DNA of 64,000 nt from Insulibacter thermoxylanivorax (GTDB lineage Bacteria; Bacillota; Bacilli; Paenibacillales; DA-C8), in contig NZ_BMAQ01000001.1 of NCBI RefSeq assembly GCF_015472005.1, positions 186,001 through 250,000 of the forward strand, written 5' to 3'. The notes beneath the pieces were generated by a model that made no database searches, was not told the origin of the DNA, and was given only the letters and a program-made list of their open reading frames with translations. The translations under genes and the position numbers were made by a program. Positions within the stretch are counted from its first letter, which is position 1. Each line of letters begins with the position of its first letter. This document shows positions 63,207 to 64,000 of this stretch, piece by piece.

Positions 63207-63890
63207 CTATATCAAAACGTTATGAAGATCAAATAGGTTCCAAGGATAAGCATCCGGCGGCATGGAAGTAAATTGCATCGGTTCCTTCTTCACAGGATGC
63301 GTGAACTGGAGACGGTACGACCAAAGGGCTATCTGCTGCCCGGCCTGATTCACATCGCGGCCGTAGCGCTGATCGCCGAAGATGGGACAGCCGATCTGGG
63401 ACAGCTGGACGCGAATCTGATGCGGCCGGCCCGTCTCCAGCTCGATGTCCAGCAAGCTGAACGGATCGATGGTATCCAGGCAATGATAGGTTAGAATCGC
63501 TGATTTACCTTGTAAGGGATTCGAGGTAACGGATACCATATTCGTACGGTGGTTCTTAACCAGATAATGTTCCAGCCGTTCTGTACGGCGGGGCGGACGA
63601 CCATAGACGATCGCCCAATATCGCTTATGTACATCCCGTCTGCGCACTTGATCTGACAGCCGCGAGGCGGCTTTGGACGTTCTTGCGAACACCATGACGC
63701 CACCGACGGGGCGATCCAAACGATGCACCAAACCGAGATAGACATTGCCCGGTTTGTTGTACCTCACTTTGATATCTTGCTTAAGAATGGACAAGATGTC
63801 CGGGTCGCCGCTGGCATCTTCCTGACTGAGCATGTTCGGCGGCTTAACAGCGACTAAGATGTGATTGTCCTCGTATAAGATCTGTACCAA
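63207..63890 (-). CDS. RluA-family rRNA/tRNA pseudouridine synthase
   Basis: A pseudouridine synthase of about 227 residues without the N-terminal S4 domain. The catalytic Asp is in LVHRLDRPVGGVMVFARTS and the RluA fold is completed by LLDIELETGRPHQIRVQLS and CPIFGDQRYG. TTG at 63890 is preferred since GGGAGG lies about 7 nt upstream; an ATG at 63905 contains this site. Substrate position is unknown. It starts 2 nt beyond the stop of the upstream gene. Confidence 0.88.
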   Translation of the reverse strand: MVQILYEDNHILVAVKPPNMLSQEDASGDPDILSILKQDIKVRYNKPGNVYLGLVHRLDRPVGGVMVFARTSKAASRLSDQVRRRDVHKRYWAIVYGRPPRRTERLEHYLVKNHRTNMVSVTSNPLQGKSAILTYHCLDTIDPFSLLDIELETGRPHQIRVQLSQIGCPIFGDQRYGRDVNQAGQQIALWSYRLQFTHPVKKEPMQFTSMPPDAYPWNLFDLHNVLI

Positions 63891-63892
63891 GC

Positions 63893-64000
63893 TCACTCCT
63901 CCCATCGACCTAAGATTCCGGCCGGCAACACCAGACCGCTTGATGTGACGGGCAAGCCGATCTCATCGGTGATGATCTTGCCGCCTAACTGCTTGTGCAG
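63893..64000 (-). CDS. C-terminal 35 residues of an unidentified gene (5' end outside window)
   Basis: An open minus-strand frame runs from the window edge to TGA at 63895-63893, ending GLPVTSSGLVLPAGILGRWEE. It lies directly before the RluA gene with tight spacing, as in an operon, and has coding-like codon use. I do not recognise the protein from this fragment. Confidence 0.5.
   Translation of the reverse strand: MHKQLGGKIITDEIGLPVTSSGLVLPAGILGRWEE

Overview
The window looks like a chromosome segment of a Paenibacillus-type member of the Bacillales (family Paenibacillaceae). Evidence is the GC-rich but strongly Shine-Dalgarno-led coding style, many TTG/GTG starts, a Bacillus-like aro-trp-qcr-dap-bsh-pan-dinG gene order, sporulation gene ypjB, bacillithiol gene bshA, an S-layer-homology protein and a T-box leader. 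No prophage, insertion sequence, CRISPR array, tRNA or rRNA gene was seen.

Layout. 1-231 is the end of aroH. 232-1060 is a long leader with four phased palindromes, a sigma-A promoter, GAG triplets repeated every 5 nt (a likely TRAP site), an 8-nt tandem repeat and an intrinsic terminator. trpEDCFBA-hisC-tyrA follow (1061-9550). Where B. subtilis has aroE there is instead a short RNA-like transcription unit, an ECF sigma/anti-sigma pair, a histidine phosphatase, an unknown 387-residue protein and a gamma carbonic anhydrase homologue. The conserved order then resumes: ypiF, qcrABC, ypjA, ypjB, ypjC (minus strand), ypjD/MazG, a TPR gene, dapB, mgsA, bshA, cca, birA, an attenuated leader, panBCD, a TPR gene and dinG (to 31002). 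Next come rex, an SAH/MTA deaminase gene, a ypmB-like gene, a small membrane protein with an FtsH-like protease, hbd-ackA and dnaD. A 574-bp array of eleven palindromes separates dnaD from the minus-strand proBAC operon, which has a proline-type T-box. Then come a LysR gene divergent from leuCD, an N-acetylmuramoyl-L-alanine amidase, an SLH protein, nth, a heterodimeric ABC exporter, parE-parC, a MarR regulator, and on the minus strand a CapA-type lipoprotein and an RluA-type pseudouridine synthase.

How the genes fit together. The first third is one aromatic amino-acid supraoperon (Trp branch plus HisC/TyrA for Tyr and Phe) joined to the menaquinol:cytochrome c reductase. The middle covers diaminopimelate, bacillithiol, tRNA CCA-adding, biotin ligation and pantothenate. 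The rest is proline and leucine synthesis, cell-envelope proteins and topoisomerase IV. Operons are tight, with many ATGA-type overlaps.

The most unusual signal is in the gaps. At least seven intergenic stretches hold degenerate tandem repeats, each with its own unit (5, 8, 13, 14, 29, 51-52 and 50-62 bp). Two of them are arrays of 24-25 bp palindromes spaced close to 5 or 6 helical turns apart, and one ends in the proC terminator.
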